In this document: positions 1 through 14,043 of the stretch, one piece after another
Layout: each line of letters opens with the position of its first letter
Position numbering within the stretch: the first letter of the stretch is position 1
DNA from: Acanthochromis polyacanthus
Lineage: Eukaryota; Chordata; Actinopteri; Pomacentridae
NCBI RefSeq assembly: GCF_021347895.1
Contig: NC_067131.1
Coordinates: forward strand, 11,808,653 to 11,872,652
DNA: 64,000 nt
Direction of reading: 5' to 3'
The notes under the pieces: model-generated
Told to the model about the DNA's origin: nothing
Database searches by the model: none
Seen by the model: only the letters and a program-made list of their open reading frames with translations
Position numbers and translations under genes: made by a program

Positions 1-728
1 TTACATTCCCTTCATGGCCATCTACATTTCTCCTTCTGCATTTTATCGCCACCCTCCCCCTCCTTTCCTTTTTCCCTCCGGCTTCTGCTTCCGACCAACA
101 TCCCAGAAGCTACTTCTGCTTATTTACTGTCCTTTCTTGCTCCCACTCCTCCACAACGGCTACTTGGTATGGATAAAGAGCGCACAGAAACACACGAAAG
201 CCGATGCACTGGACTATGCACACTTGTACAGTACAGTCATACGGATGCAAAAATGTACACCAGGCTGCATGTGTTGGACATGTCGGAGAACAGATAAAAG
301 TGCACATACAGGTCATTATCAAGAGTGCACCCCCCCTCCCACGCTCTCTAATCACTTCTGTCCTGACTACTGCAAGCTGGGCTGATACTGATAACAGAAA
401 CACACGCGCACACACACTTGCACTGCTATACTTACAGGGACAGCGTATTGACATCCATTCACTCTTGCTCTAACTGCAGTGCCATCATAAGTGTAACATT
501 AACCCTACAACCAGCTCCGTGGTCTTCACCTTAAAATAAATAGACACACGTTCAGACTGAATGTCAGCTGCAGGACATCATAGCCTTTCAGAGCCACGTT
601 CAGAGTTTCTGCAGTGTGAAAGGAGAGACAGAATAATGAGGATAGTGATAGATGTTGGCAATGATACCCTTCTCTTTGTGGGTCTTTCTCTCAAAGCCAC
701 TGTCATCCGTTTGTCTCACTCATTACAG

Positions 729-731
729 CCC

Positions 732-762
<31 letters not shown>

Positions 763-770
763 ACACACAC
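729..770. repeat. C(20) plus AC(11) compound repeat
   Basis: A run of about 20 C passes directly into 11 AC units. The proline-rich and His-Thr-rich open frames across it are products of the repeat, not genes. Confidence 0.95.
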
Positions 771-3265
771 TTTCTATCCTGTCTCTTTCAGCTCCCATTG
801 CCTTATGATGCATCATCATCCGCCCTCTTGTCATTATTCTTTCCGTCCCTCCTCACGCCGCTCCTTTTCATTTCTCCCTTTCTCCACTGCAATTCTTGTT
901 CTGTCACTTCTGATGATCTCTTTCTTTCTCTCGGTGTGTCTTTGTCCAAAAGCAAACTGCAATATGCTCGGTGCCAAGCGTCGCTTTGGTTCTGTGGGGC
1001 TGAGCCAACGACACTTCACAAAGGCTTTTTTTTCTTCTTGTAGACGACAGTCATGTTTGATCTACTGTATCACATACTATACAACGTGTGGGAGGCCATG
1101 CCTGGGTACATGCTGATAGCTAGAAAGATGCACGCAATGTGGTCTCCTTTGTAGCAAAGTTCAGTTTTATTTATTTCACAGCACAGCCTCAGGCGAGACT
1201 ATAGTGAGCCGAAATATGTTAAATATCACTATAATAATATTAAAGCAAGCTCATTACAGGTTCATTAAGGATCTTTTGAGAGCAGCCCTGCGGGAAATCA
1301 GATAGTACAAAGTGAAACTGTTCAAACTGCAAGACAATGTAACACACACACAAAAAAAATCGATGTGTCAAACAATGGGCTCCTTAATTGTTCAGGAAAC
1401 TAACCAGACATTGTGACCCTTCTCACACTGAATAGCAATATCAGACAGCAGAATTTTGTGAATTAGGTGGAGATGATTAAAGCGGGATTGAAATAAGGTT
1501 TTAAAGTGCTCAAAAAGGCCAGGAGACATTACATAAAACAGTAGTATTTATCAGACACGACATTATAATGACCTGAAATGACCTATTTTCAAATTAAGAG
1601 ACAACGGAAATGATTCAATACCTTTCATCGTAAATCAATTTATGTTTCACTGTGAATTAGGTCTTTTCTACATTTATATGTACATTTTGCCAAATTGTCC
1701 TCTACATTTGGGTCTCTCATTTGCAAGCAAATAGCGTTTTCGGTGATGGGCGACATTTCAAAGCGAAGCTTTTGATAAAATCTGGTTTGCGTATTTCCAT
1801 GTGTACATGCAAAAGAAAGCATTTGGTAAACAACAGTGTGACATGTCATTTTTAGATGCCCATTTTTGCTCTGTGAGATGAGTTTGTGCCTAAAACAGAT
1901 ATACCAGTTTCTTTACATTTGGTTAGTGCTAGCAGTTGCAGGTTTATAACTTAATACTGCATTGCTGCACCACTTCAACGGCATGCCAAACCTTCTGCAT
2001 CTACTTCGTCAATATTACTTTAGAACAGTATCTGTGGTTTAAAGTTTTCAGACATGATGAAATGACAGTCCTGTCTGGTATGGTATCTGATGTGAATGAG
2101 TGGACTGAATTCCTTCATTTTTTTAAATGAAGCGGGAAAATATCCACACTAGGCCTTGGAAAATAGTTAACAGACCAGCTGGCACCTTAGCCATGATCCA
2201 GTTTCAAAATCAACATCATCTAAAGGCAAAACCATTCTTAGCTGTTCTATAATGGCCACACGATGCAGCAAAGCACAATAATAATTTATGAGTTGGAATA
2301 TGGCTGTACTTCTGTTGACACCTCAAGCTCCCTAATTGCCATTTTCTCTGTCAGCTAATGGCAGGGTGAGGCGATAATAAATGGTCCAAACATGGCTGTC
2401 AAGTCAAGGAGCTTATCAGAACTGGATGCTGTAAGTCAACATTATATGCATCCATCTATGTTGTTAGTGTCACTTGTTTATGGACTTTCTTTGGTAAATG
2501 ATCCCACATATGTGCCAATTTGGACGGATAAATTACTTCTCTTTTCACAAGTGCTTTGATATCATCCCGGTACAAAAAGCCAGATAACCAATAAGATGCT
2601 CTTTTACTCGGAGTATTAGCGGTCAGCAGCCTGAGGTACAAGCTACACAACCACCAGCTTCAAAAAGACAACTTACATCTTTCACCTTGCCTTCCTGTTC
2701 CTTTTTTCTTTTCAGAGGGTTGCTAAAGTGACTGCAGGATTTTCATTAGGAGACTGTTGAAGGGGAGGTCTTAACTGCCCGCAGTAATAACCTTTACAGG
2801 TTGGCTGCAGTTCTATCAGCTCTTCTCATGCTGTGACCACTTTTTAGTACTTGGAACATTTCCACTTTCAGTTCACATGTTCTTACAACTTAGAGAGCAT
2901 GACAGTTGAAATAACAGCTTTCTGATAAAAAGGGTGTTTAAATCAAACTTTTAAATAGACTGAGTAGACCTCAACATTAGAACAAGTACTTTAAATACTG
3001 TGCTAGTGAGTCAAAACTGGTGATTTTATTACAGTTGCCAGGGCATGTAACCTATCTATTTTATTTTTTTTCTGTTTCTTATTTCTGCTCAGTGCTGTCT
3101 GAATAATAAAAATTCATTTTCTGTGCCCTCTGGCACTCTCCTCCTTTCTCTAATCCCACATCTCTCTCTCTCCTACCTCCCTCCATTCGGCTGTACTGGT
3201 TCACAAGCGGCCTCTCCCTTTTCGTCACTCCTTCTTCCCGTCAATCACTCTTTCTCCGGTCTTGC

Positions 3266-3458
<193 letters not shown>

Positions 3459-5299
3459 CAACTGATTCTCTCTTTTCAGTATTCCGTCAGCAAGAGCCTC
3501 TGCATTTCTTTTTCGCTTTCCCCGGTCCTCCTCTCACTTTAGAGTCTTGTCGCAATTGTCAACTGAGAGTCAAATGGTTTAGCGCCTCTCAGACAGCCTG
3601 AACCTGAGCAGAGCAATGTTCAAGCACCAATACATAAAACATATGCACAGGAATCAATGACAGGCGATACGGAGAAGAAGAGATATGCCATGAGAGGGAA
3701 GAAATGGGGAAAATGAACGAGGCTAGAGGAAATATAAAACATATGCCTGTGTGCTGCAACAAGAATTTTTGAAATTTTGCACAGCACTGCTAAAAAGGAT
3801 TTTGTCCAGCCTATATGTACGTCTGCGAGTGTTTCAAGCATGTTGCCATCTTTTTCCCTAAATTGAGAAGCATACAAGCTCACAACTTCAGCCACTTGTA
3901 TAGATAATTGCAGGAAAACTATATGTGAAACTGTTAAGGCTAACGAATGACAAGAAACCCTGACTTGTACTGCTTCGGTTGAATATATTACACCGTATAA
4001 CATATTGTCAAGGATCACATTTCTATTCAGCTAAATGGTAAAAGTATGGCTTTAACTGCAAATGTCTGTGCACATGTATATTCAAGCTTATAGGACATTA
4101 TGGGACGGTGTTAGACCTAAATGCACCTCTTGAGTATCCAATGTGCAACTGTTATGTTACAAGTAAGCGGCTGCATTGAGAGTGCTAAAATAAATCTATT
4201 AACTTGTACGAGTAACAATTTTCTACCACTATTTCTCACTTGAATCACTTGCCTTGCAGTGCTTTTTACCATTTCTTAGATTTTCAGATTCTTTACAGCT
4301 CTCCAGTATAACAAACTGTTCTTTCTGATTGAAGTAGGCAGCGCATGATTGGTCCACTTTGTGCAGAAGAAGACTCAATTGAGCTCTAGAGCCTAATGAA
4401 AAAGGCCTGTCTTTACATAGACGTATGACAACCATCAGTGTGGTTCCATTTGATCATATTGGGGCTTTGGGTTTTGTCGAGCTATGCTGAATTTGCTTCC
4501 TAGTCCCCCCTTCTGTTGTCTTCATCTGCAAGACAACAAATTTTGATAGTGTTAGAAAATTAGCTTTACCCCATAAGATGCTCAAATCTTTGAGAAGGTT
4601 CAGGTTTGAGCAACTAAAACAATGTATTGTACCAGAAGTTATCCAAAAAAGTCCTGGTTACAGGTAGACTGGAACAAAAACAGCTTCTTGGTAGGACACA
4701 GGATAGACACAACACAACATCTGCTCAAAAGTCACAAGAAATAAATGTTTAAAAATGTATTAATCTCCTTAAAAATGCCAAAGAATCCTCTCGGAGTGCT
4801 GCTTAAATTGTTGCTGTCTTTGTTGGGAATCTGGAATGCCAAGGAGAGTTGTTTTTCATGGTATATAGTTCTTTCATCTGCATTTCTAAATCTCGCATTA
4901 AATAAATTTTAAAAAAGAAATAACCAAAAACAAACTCCAAGTTAAATTATTCGTCTTTTTGCAGCTTTGAGTGCTGCCTTGCGTCATTTTGCATTATAAG
5001 GAGTATTAATTAAAAACTTGTTTTGTGGAACTTTAATTTCGCAGCTTTGTCTGTGAAAGCGAGCTAAAGACAGTACAGACATATACTGCAAGTAAATGGG
5101 AATCATTGCTTGTGATTGTCATTAATCAAAACCAAGTTTATTGACGCCATCTCATGAGTCTACCTGCCTCTCGATTAATTATCTTTTGTCTCCAGCTCTG
5201 AGGCGCTTGACAGTTGCAAACACATCAACAAACAAACTGAAAAGACACAAAAAAAACTATCAGAAAATCTTAAAAAGCACAGAATGGTCATGAACCAAA

Positions 5300-5696
5300 A
5301 TACATCCTGGACTTATCCGCTCCATATGAAGCATCCAGAGCCCTCAGGTCATCAGGGACAGGTTTACTGTGTGTTCCAAGAATCTGAACTAAAAATAGTG
5401 AAGCGGCATTCAGTTTTTTGCTCTTCATCTGTGAAACAAACTTCTTGAACATCTGAGGTCTGCTCTTTTAAATCAGGCCTGAAAACCACATTGTTGACTG
5501 CAGCTTTCTCTTAGATGCTCAATCTGTTTTCTCGCCTTTTATTGCACTTTTATGATCGTCATGTCTGCTTTTATGTTTTACTTATGATTTTAGAGCATGT
5601 CTACCTTTAAATCATAGTTCTAAATGTATTTCTCTGGCATTGTAAAGCACTTTGAATTGCCTTGTGTGTGAATTGTGCTATACAAATAAACTTGCG
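5300..5696 (+). mobile_element. LINE 3' end (RT C-terminus and 3' tail)
   Basis: Plus-strand fragment of a non-LTR retrotransposon. Decayed frames give PYEASRALRSSGTGLLCVP, then NSEAAFSF, then SFKSGLKTTLLTAAFS followed by a stop. This is the conserved C-terminal pattern of fish LINE reverse transcriptases (RTLRSS-GLL-VP, GEAAFS, SFKSRLKTHLF). The untranslated tail ends in AAGCACTTTGAATTGCC and gtgctatacaaataaacttg, a tail common in teleost genomes. It is 5'-truncated and interrupted, hence dead. Probably a Rex1/Babar-like clade, but I cannot place it firmly. Confidence 0.75.
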
Positions 5697-8600
5697 TTTT
5701 ATATACATACACAAAATACAATATATAATACAATGCTAGGAGGCAAAGATTTGCTACATCTTCCCAAGCCTTTAATCTGCAGCTTAAAAAGAGTCTGTTC
5801 TGTTTCCTTGACCAATCACTTGACATGTAGTTTCTACCAGACGCTATCCAGGCAAACTAAATTACTATCATTTAAAAGCTGCCAACTTTTTGTTTACAAG
5901 CTGCCAGCTTTTTGGCCATCCTCATTGTATCTTCCCTGAACTCTTGATTGTTACGCAATCAGCTGCTAAATGCCCGAGGCTGATAAGGAGGAAGATTATT
6001 ATTAATTGCCTCCCAAGGTTAGATTATCTCCCACATTTACATAAGTATGCAATCACACAGAATTGCACATAATGCATTGTTCGATTGTGTCATTTATTCT
6101 TTTTGGCCAGATTGTTCCGTATGTCCATTAATTTCAGTATCGGTGTCATTTTATCTTCCTCTTGCTTTGAGAGTATGTGCTGGCATTGGGTTTGTGTGCT
6201 AGTGTCTGTCCTCCTTTGAATATTTGACCATCACTTGTTAAATATCTTAGATTTTATACTATTTATCCTTGCTGGGGAAGGAGACTAGCCTTCATCGAGC
6301 GTTATGACTGAAAAGTAGCCCACAGAAAGGGCACTAAGGATCACGTTTGCAATTCTAAACTACAGTCTAACTCGATGCAGACATGAAGAATATTAATAAA
6401 TGAGTATCTGTGCCAGAAAATCTCAGCAGAAGACAATAATCGTGCAATTCCCTCAACACTCTGATCGCACAAAACACATCTTATCGAAGGATCTGGGAAA
6501 CAATAGCCATATTGTGCTTTTTGCGGGCTCAAAGCAAATTCTGAATCATAATTTTCTGCCCTCTGTTCTCGTATTCTTACTGCAATGCAGCTATATTTCA
6601 GAAACCACAGATCAAGGTAATTTCAAGCTGTAACATGGAAATTGACAGTAGCTGACCTTTCAGCGCGATGCAGATATGCAGTCTAACGCTGTCAGCAACA
6701 GATTTTCAGTTTAAAGGAACTGTCCAAATTTGGGGTTTTACAGTGAGCCCGTTTTAAGGGTTTTCTTTGATCTTTTGGTTTGGTAATCTGGGTGTCAAAG
6801 CCAAGAAAATTGTCTGTACAGCTGTTAAAGAGAGCCGTAAAATAACCTGCACCCAGCAGAACGACATCAGCCTATTCAAAAGGGAGGACATGAAGGAGGC
6901 TGAATCTGCCCGACTGCGCCTTACCATCCTTTTCAAGAGTTTCACATGTGACCCTCTGGTGTTGCTTTAAGGTCATCGAAGCCCGCAGAAACGAGAACTT
7001 GTGCATTCATGCCACGGTTCTTATTTTTCAGGCTTTAAAACTTTCATATCGGGTTCATTATATTTCAGACACAAGCCGATGGATGTTGTATTCTCCATCT
7101 GTTCTGATCTAATAAAGAGAGCTATTCACCTGCTGTGTCTCGTCCAATATCATCCTATAGATGCACTGTTTTTTTTTATATGTTTTTGTTTGGAATTATG
7201 TGCATATGCACACGTTTTGAGGGATGAAATGAAGCAAAATGTAAATGCACTTTTAAAGCCACAAGAATAAGAACAAAGAGCAGAAGAAAGTGTCAGTATA
7301 TCCGCAATACATAACCATACAGATGACTGTCTACCTGACTGAGTGCTGACTCTGAGCATTATCTATACAGCTAGTGGAATATTTTGAGTGTCAGTCTGCC
7401 TGCCTGTCAATTTGACTGTCTGAATATCATCTTGTCCATCTGCGTCTCAGCGTTTCTCTATTCGAGTCTTTGCCTACTTGTTTGCTTCAATCTACTTCAA
7501 TCTGTCAGCCTGTCAGCTCATCTGCCACTTTAAAGACTATTCTGCCTGTATGTTGATCCGTTTGTGCATGTGTGTCTGCCTTTCTGCCTGTCAACTTCAG
7601 TGTGTTTTTGAAATGGTATATTCTGGCAGCACTGTCACTTGTTTTCTCTCTGCCTCAAACTTTTATTGTAGTATATCCCCCTGTCCTCTCCCTCAGCGGG
7701 TCCCCCCCCCCAAACTCCTCTCTTTCACTTCAACTTTCTCTATCTGAAACTCATGCCAACCGCTTCTCCCCGCTATCCTCTCCCAGCATCTTCCACGATC
7801 TGTAGTTCTTCCTTCCAGTCTCCTCACTCTCTCTAGCCTCAACCCCTCCCTGCCTTGCTGTCACCCAACTGCAAGCGATCGTATAAATAACAGCGCCGCG
7901 GTTGTTTGCCATTTGTTGCTGCACTTGTAACATTGCCAAGAGCGCTCCGTGTGCACCTGCCTGTTTGTGTGCATCAACAAAACAAGGTAGCCTTCAACAG
8001 AATCGGTTAGGCTTATATCAGCTTTATAGAACTGCGGCTTGGACGTTTTTCTTTTGACATACTCTTACGGTGCAGATATCTGAGGAGCGTTTGTATATAT
8101 CGCCTTCAGAAATGAGAAAACTTCCATCTCACCACTGACACAGTTCATTAGATGAAAGCATCGGCCTTGTGTCACAGTCTTGGCTGATCATATTGCCTGT
8201 ACAACCAATACAGTGTCTTAACTTGCAAATAAAACTACCAAAGATTTCCATCTACTGGCTGCTGCAAATGATCCCACAGAATCATCCCACAGAATATTTG
8301 ATAAATGGCCCATGATTCTCTTCAGGAAGAAACAGAGCATAACTCTAAATTTACCACATGATGTATCAGTAAATGTCACCCTCGTAACTCAACATCACCA
8401 ATGTGATCACAGCACTTGAGAGAATTTGTGGTGCTGTGGCGCAGATTCTGTACAATTTAGTGCAAAATACAAATTTGACTTCTAATGTTTGGTCACATGC
8501 TCAGACTTGTCCCGTTTTCTTTTTTGGTGTTTTGGGTGTTATTATAATGTTTTCTACTTGTTGGTTGGAGGAGAAAAGACATCACTGCAAAATTTGACTG

Positions 8601-9090
8601 GCAATTTTCAAAGAGGCACAATACTGTTGAAATATAAAGCCTTGCTTGGACATCATTTTTTCTGGACCCTTTGTAAACCTCAAACTAGCGGCAACAAGAA
8701 TCAATAGAACAAAGCCAAACATTACTGGAAACACAGTAAGGAAACCAAACAGAATTTTCTTTTGAAGCTTTGTTTATTGATGATTTCACTGAGCAATGGA
8801 TTTCATTTACATTTTAATGAAATTGTAAAGAATTTTGATTTTATTCTGTTCCAAAACAAACAACTTAAATTGTACACAGTGTACGGTAAAAGCTTTGTTT
8901 GGAGGTCACACAGCTTACAGTAATAACTCATGATGAAGTTAAAATAGGTGCTACCTGATTTAATGCATTTTCTGCATATTTATTGGCGAGTTGTGCTGAT
9001 TAAATATATCATTGTTAGGTGTTTTTCAAAGGCAGAAGGAACCAAATACTCATATTAAAAAGACCTTTCCTGATTCTGTGACTGTTTTTT

Positions 9091-9201
9091 CTTCATGAAA
9101 TACAAGTACAACATAGCCATCTGCATAATAAAACATCACAGCTGACTTCAAAGTAAAAAGAAAACAAGAAGTGGACCCATGACGCTACCCTGTGGAACTT
9201 A
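9091..9201 (-). mobile_element. LINE reverse transcriptase fragment
   Basis: Minus-strand remnant of a retrotransposon reverse transcriptase. One frame reads VPQGSVMGPLLVFFLL, matching the (G)VPQGSxLGPLLF motif. A second frame shortly after reads FYYADGYVVLVFH, matching the catalytic YADD box with the second Asp changed to Gly. The two motifs are much closer than in an intact enzyme and lie in different frames, so an internal deletion and frameshift are likely. No other part of the element is visible. Confidence 0.65.
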
Positions 9202-9311
9202 TCGTTTGTTTATGTCTTTGTAATGACAAAAGATGAGTGGGACGAGGGATGGTGTGAGAAGAGTAAAGGGTAGGAAGGGTAAATGGGGCAAGGGGAAAGA
9301 TGGAAGAAACT

Positions 9312-10047
9312 TCAGAAGCTTTTCTTCTGCTTCTTCTGCACTTTGAGCTTCTGAAAAAAGAAAGGCAGCATGCTTTTATTTCACATCAAGAGGTCTAATT
9401 TCATCAGAAATGTCTTGTTTAAATCAAAAATTTAAACTACATACCTGAAGCTGGATGTTTTCTCCTCATTCAACTCTGATTTTTGGTGGAGTCAAAACTT
9501 TTTCTTGGCCAGCAAGATCTCTTCTAGGTTTTTTTTTGTCTCCTTCATATGCTGCGTCGCCTTCTCCCAACACTTTTGGAAAAGCTCCTTTCTGGCATTA
9601 AACTAATTTATCAGAGGGCTAATTCTGGAAGCACTGCTTGTTCTGTTGGAGCTCCTTCTAATGCCACTTCTCTCTCTCTGCCAGAGTCTTTCCACAAGAG
9701 CTTCACCTTCCAATTTCCTCTTTTTCAGAACCGATTCCACTTCATTCAGCTTCAGCGTCGTTTTGGTTGACCCTGCTTATCAGTTTGTCTTCTTCTTAGA
9801 AGACCTCTTCAAGGATGCTGACTTTCTCCTGCCACTTCTTTCCAATATCAACCTCCTTGTTGGAGGTTGGCATTTAGCTGTCAGTTTTGATGTTCAGTGT
9901 CCGCTTTTTTGCAAGCTTTTATTCTCATGCATTTTTTCAAGCACCCTCTTCTTCAGGATCGTAATCTTTGGTGCAGTTCTCAATGTTTAGTCCATCACCT
10001 TCACCTCCATTTTTCTTCTCATGTCTTCTAGACTTCTTTGATATCCC
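9312..10047 (-). pseudogene. Decayed Lys/Glu-rich coiled-coil-like gene remnant
   Basis: Unidentified. On the minus strand from about 10047, interrupted frames give ISKKSRRHEKKNGGEGDGLN, ILKKRVLEKMHENKSLQKSG, KEVDIGKKWQEKVSILEEVF, ARKELFQKCWEKATQHMKET and KKNLEEILLAKKKF, with stops and shifts between them. The composition is that of a charged coiled-coil protein. At 9445 a consensus donor (CAG|gtatgt) is followed 94 bases later by a good acceptor (cttttttcag) and a Lys-rich block. An intron would mean a decayed duplicated or relocated gene rather than a processed retrocopy. It lies in the same orientation as pcdh15 but is unrelated to it. I could not match it to a family. Confidence 0.35.
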
Positions 10048-12559
10048 TGTCCAAAATAGTTTTGAAGAAATACATGAGTACATTTGTGTATCACAAAGCA
10101 GGTAATATCTCATAGAATTGACAAAACAGCAAAACATAAACAGCACATATGAGGGATTCAGTTAGTCATTCATGTATCAACCTGACTAAAAACACAAAAT
10201 AGCTTTTAATTATTACCATACTGACGTATAAATGGTCGCAAATTTAATCTGGCTATTGACTTCAGGAAACCAACTGCATGTGCTGTTGCTTTTGGCAAAA
10301 GTACGAATACATGTTAAAAGAAAAGTAGCTTTGAGTGTCAGTGCAGCGCTGAATAAAACGTGTCAAGTGCTTCCTGGTTGGAACATCTTACCCTACTGGC
10401 TCTGCACTCTTCTATCCTTGACATGATGACGTCCAATGAATTTAGAAATGATTCAGTGTTTGATGGCTGTGAAATGATGTCCCGTATGTGAGAAAAAGCT
10501 TCCGCTAAAGACTCCGCAGCTTCCAGTTCAGCTCGTGAATCTGATGAAGTGAGTGCCCTGGTCCTTGTTAACGTAAAGCTGTCAACATACTAAACAGCAT
10601 TTATCAGAGACATCATACAATATAGCAAACATCCTCATGTAGAAGACCAAAATCAGCTTTAACTTGCGCAGTGCCTGCTGTCAAGAAGTGATACTGTTCA
10701 TTTGCCTTTGGTGACATGGTCAGTCAATACTGGCAGCCACAGGCCAACCTGAGGACCCCGAAAGATCACAAAAGGTCCAAAATTCACATTCATCTAATCT
10801 GTTTGAAACTCGACATTGGACTTCCTCAAGTCTTGAGCAATAAACCTACAATATGTTTGATGCGATTCAGATGTACGTTTGTTAAGATATGTGAAGTATA
10901 CGCACATGGATTCTTGGATTTACTAGTTAAATAAACCCTTAAAACAGGTCTCATTTACACTGATATTAAACAGTTTTTCCTTATGGAATAATAATATGAA
11001 TTACAGTGCACTCTACATCAGTGTATTCAAAGCAAGCATGCCTTTATAATGACACACAGATACACTTATCTGCGCAAGCTGTTTTGTACTTTTTGAAGTT
11101 GCCTTATAGGATAAAACACAACAGCTACAGTTGGTTAAGGTTATTGACAGACTCATGTTTTAGGAACTTTGAAAAATCACATAATACCGTTAGGTAAAAT
11201 ATGACCTTTTTGGAGACATTGATTTTACATGATTACTGGTGATTGGTGGATGGTTTATCCCATTCATTTCCATACAAGTTGAGTTTTTCGTAGTATCCAG
11301 TGTCATATATAATTAAATGGACTGGTTCAAGCACTCCAAGTAGTTAAAAAAAAACAACTTACAGCTGGCTGGAAAGACATGTAACAATCCTCCAGAAATA
11401 AGTAGGATGCAAAAGCTGTTAAAATAGGAATTACAAGACACTAGGAGCAGCTTGTAACAGTGAAGCATTGAGCTGCTCAAAGCTCTGTTCTTGTTATTGT
11501 TGTGTTTGTTTCGCACTATAATAAAATCGGAGTGAGAATTCTTTTCCTTGTTGATTCAGCGTTGCACGACTGTTTGCAGAAAAAACATTTCTGATGAGTG
11601 ACGAGATTTGTATAGCTCAAGTATTCAGCAAATTAACAATAGCAAATCACAATGCCTCATCACAAATGGGAAAGAATCTCAACAACAGTGAACTCAGAAA
11701 CATGGGGCTGCTTGAAAAACGCAGAGAGGGAGAAATAAATCCACACAAATTCACAGGAGAATACTTGCGTTAGACATTATGTTAAAAGAACAACCATAAA
11801 TCAACCTTTACATTGTCACATTATTTTACTTTTTACATTTGTACCACCTTATGATCAGTACTGATTATCAGCTTGCTAGAAACGTGTAATGCAGTTGGAA
11901 TTTCACTAATAAACACGTCAGATGCCACACAAAAAAAGCCTGATTAATTCATTCTAGTATCAGAAGAGCCAAATCTTTAAATTTAGATCATCAGCTCTAC
12001 AAAACAAGACAATAAAAAGCCTGGCTGTGTATAAATCACAGCTGCGAGCATTATGTGAAGAAGTATTGCCAGCAGACAAAATTATTCTGTCTGTTCCCAG
12101 CACAAGATTAAAAATTTAGTCTTGCAGTTATACTGCTGAAACTCCAGATCAGTTTACAAGAAAGTTAATGTATGCATCTATTAAAACTCCATATTTTCTT
12201 AAAAGAAAAAACAAAACACAAAACAGAATTACCACCTTGCGGCTAAATAGCTCTGCCAATCAGTCCACTTGCAACTCTCCAGATTCCAACAATATCAAAT
12301 CCCTTGTATGTGTGCACAAGCTTGGCCAACAAAGCCGATTCTGCCAAAACACAAAGCTGTAGCCGTGACAGGCAATGTGAAAACATAGATGTTGCTGCAA
12401 ACGAGCTACAAGTGTGGACGCTTCACACAAATTATCAATCCAGCAGCGCAGAAGATCTTTACAATCGGCACAGTTTCAAGGTGTCACCAAGTCAATCAAA
12501 TGTGAAATATGGTCACAAACTCCCCTTCTGGTCCCGAGTTGTGGCCAAAAAGTGTGTTT

Positions 12560-12729
12560 TGTGAGGTCACAGTGACTTCTGACCAATAAAATCCAATCAG
12601 TCCAAGTGGATGTTTGTGCCAAATTTGAAGATATCTTCTTATGAGATTTCACAAGAATGGAACAGATGAACAGCCCAGAAACACAATGCATCCGACCACA
12701 GCTACCACCTCCTTACGCCGCATAAAGAA
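12560..12729 (+). repeat. Teleost interspersed repeat, 3' part
   Basis: Contains GAGGTCACAGTGACTTCTGA, tccaagtggatgtttgtgcc, aaatttgaagatatcttc and cacaagaatgg...aaacacaatgcatccgaccac. I recognise this as a dispersed repeat found across fish genomes, with a usual ending close to acataatgcctccggccac. Class not certain (SINE- or LINE-tail-like). No coding capacity. Confidence 0.5.
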
Positions 12730-13935
12730 GCTGACTAAAAGTAAATTTCGTGTTATTTCAGTTGCTTTGATGGCAGACAAATGGGATCACTTCCTTTCAA
12801 AGGGAAGCCGACACCTCTTGGTTTGCAATTGTCCAGCTGGCAGATAGCGATAAAAGCTGTGACCTCCCGTCTGGCTGCCTGTGATTCTTGAACAGAGTGT
12901 GTACTGTATATCCACGGCGACAAGCTGATAGATAACAGGCAGATTTATCTACATCTCCTGCCATCGTGTTGCCGTGTTATCTCCATCTCTGTGATGACGT
13001 AAGACAAAGCAACATATTGCCATCTTTGATCACACAAGTTCTCAATTAAAAACAAAGCTTTGATGATGTTTTGGCTCTCAACTCTCTCAGCACTTTCTAA
13101 TTGGATTCATGAACAAAGTAAGAAGCTATGAGGCATTTTGACAGCATGGGAGAAGGGAGGATCCTGTGCCTGAATTCAGAGATACACAATCACATGCACA
13201 GAAACACATATTCCAATGCTACACAAGAAAAAAAAAGTATTGGGAGTGATCTGAGGAGTCTTTGAAAAGGCAAATTTTTCTTTCTGTTTATTTAACCTCA
13301 TGCTGATAATTGCCACTGAGTGCTGATAACTCTTCATGTGTATGTGATACCTACTGCATACTAATTCTGCAGGTGCAGGGATGCCACTACAGTGAAGGAA
13401 AGAGAGAGAGAGAGGGGGAGGGTGAGAGAAATTCTGTTCACAGTTGTTACAGTGATTTAACAAATGTACAATCTGAGCTTGTTAACTGTTTTACTAGAGG
13501 AGGAACCCATGGGGTGAAAATGCACAGTCAGCAAGCAGTGTTTCACTGTCGTTCAGGCTCAGTTTAAGGTGAGAAATGTGCGTTTGCATGTATGCAGGAC
13601 TGCAGCCGTATCCCGGAAATATTCCTTTCATTACACCCCAAGCACACAAAACTTGTTTCATGTCGATGAGCATGAAGACAAAGTTCGAAATTATTCATGA
13701 ATCAAAATTTATAAAGGCTGTCTCCTGCGCATGAAATCTTCTGTTGACTGTGTGATATAGCTTCTTATATTATTAAAGAGGTAGATAAAAATCACACCTT
13801 CTGTGAATTTGACCCGCCATGTAGAAAAGTTGTATTATATATTAACAATTTCCAATACTGCAACTTCTCTTTCTATGGTCCCTATGTAGATGGCAGTTAT
13901 AGTCTGGATCTATTATCCACCTTCGTAGATTTGAA

Positions 13936-14043
13936 CGAGACGAGACGAGACGAGACGAGACGAGACGAGACGAGACGAGACGAGACGAGACGAGACGAGA
14001 TAAGATAGACTTTATTGATCTCACAAAGGAGAAATTTATCGTT
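13936..14043 (-). mobile_element. LINE 3' tail with (CGAGA)13 repeat
   Basis: Thirteen CGAGA units (13936-14000) join taagatagactttattgatc and tcacaaaggagaaattta. In reverse complement this is the familiar fish L2/CR1-like LINE end (AAATTTCTCC...GATCAATAAAGTCTATC) followed by its tandem tail. So a minus-strand LINE end carries an expanded pentanucleotide tail in place of the usual tetranucleotide. The element body above 14043 is too diverged to delimit. Confidence 0.6.

Noticed and set aside
561..1116. Plus frames with poly-Pro and His-Thr runs
   Set aside because: Translation of a C run and CA repeat; no family features.
7385..7560. Recurring CTGTC/CCTGTC words as a possible tandem array
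   Set aside because: Spacing is irregular and no unit can be defined.
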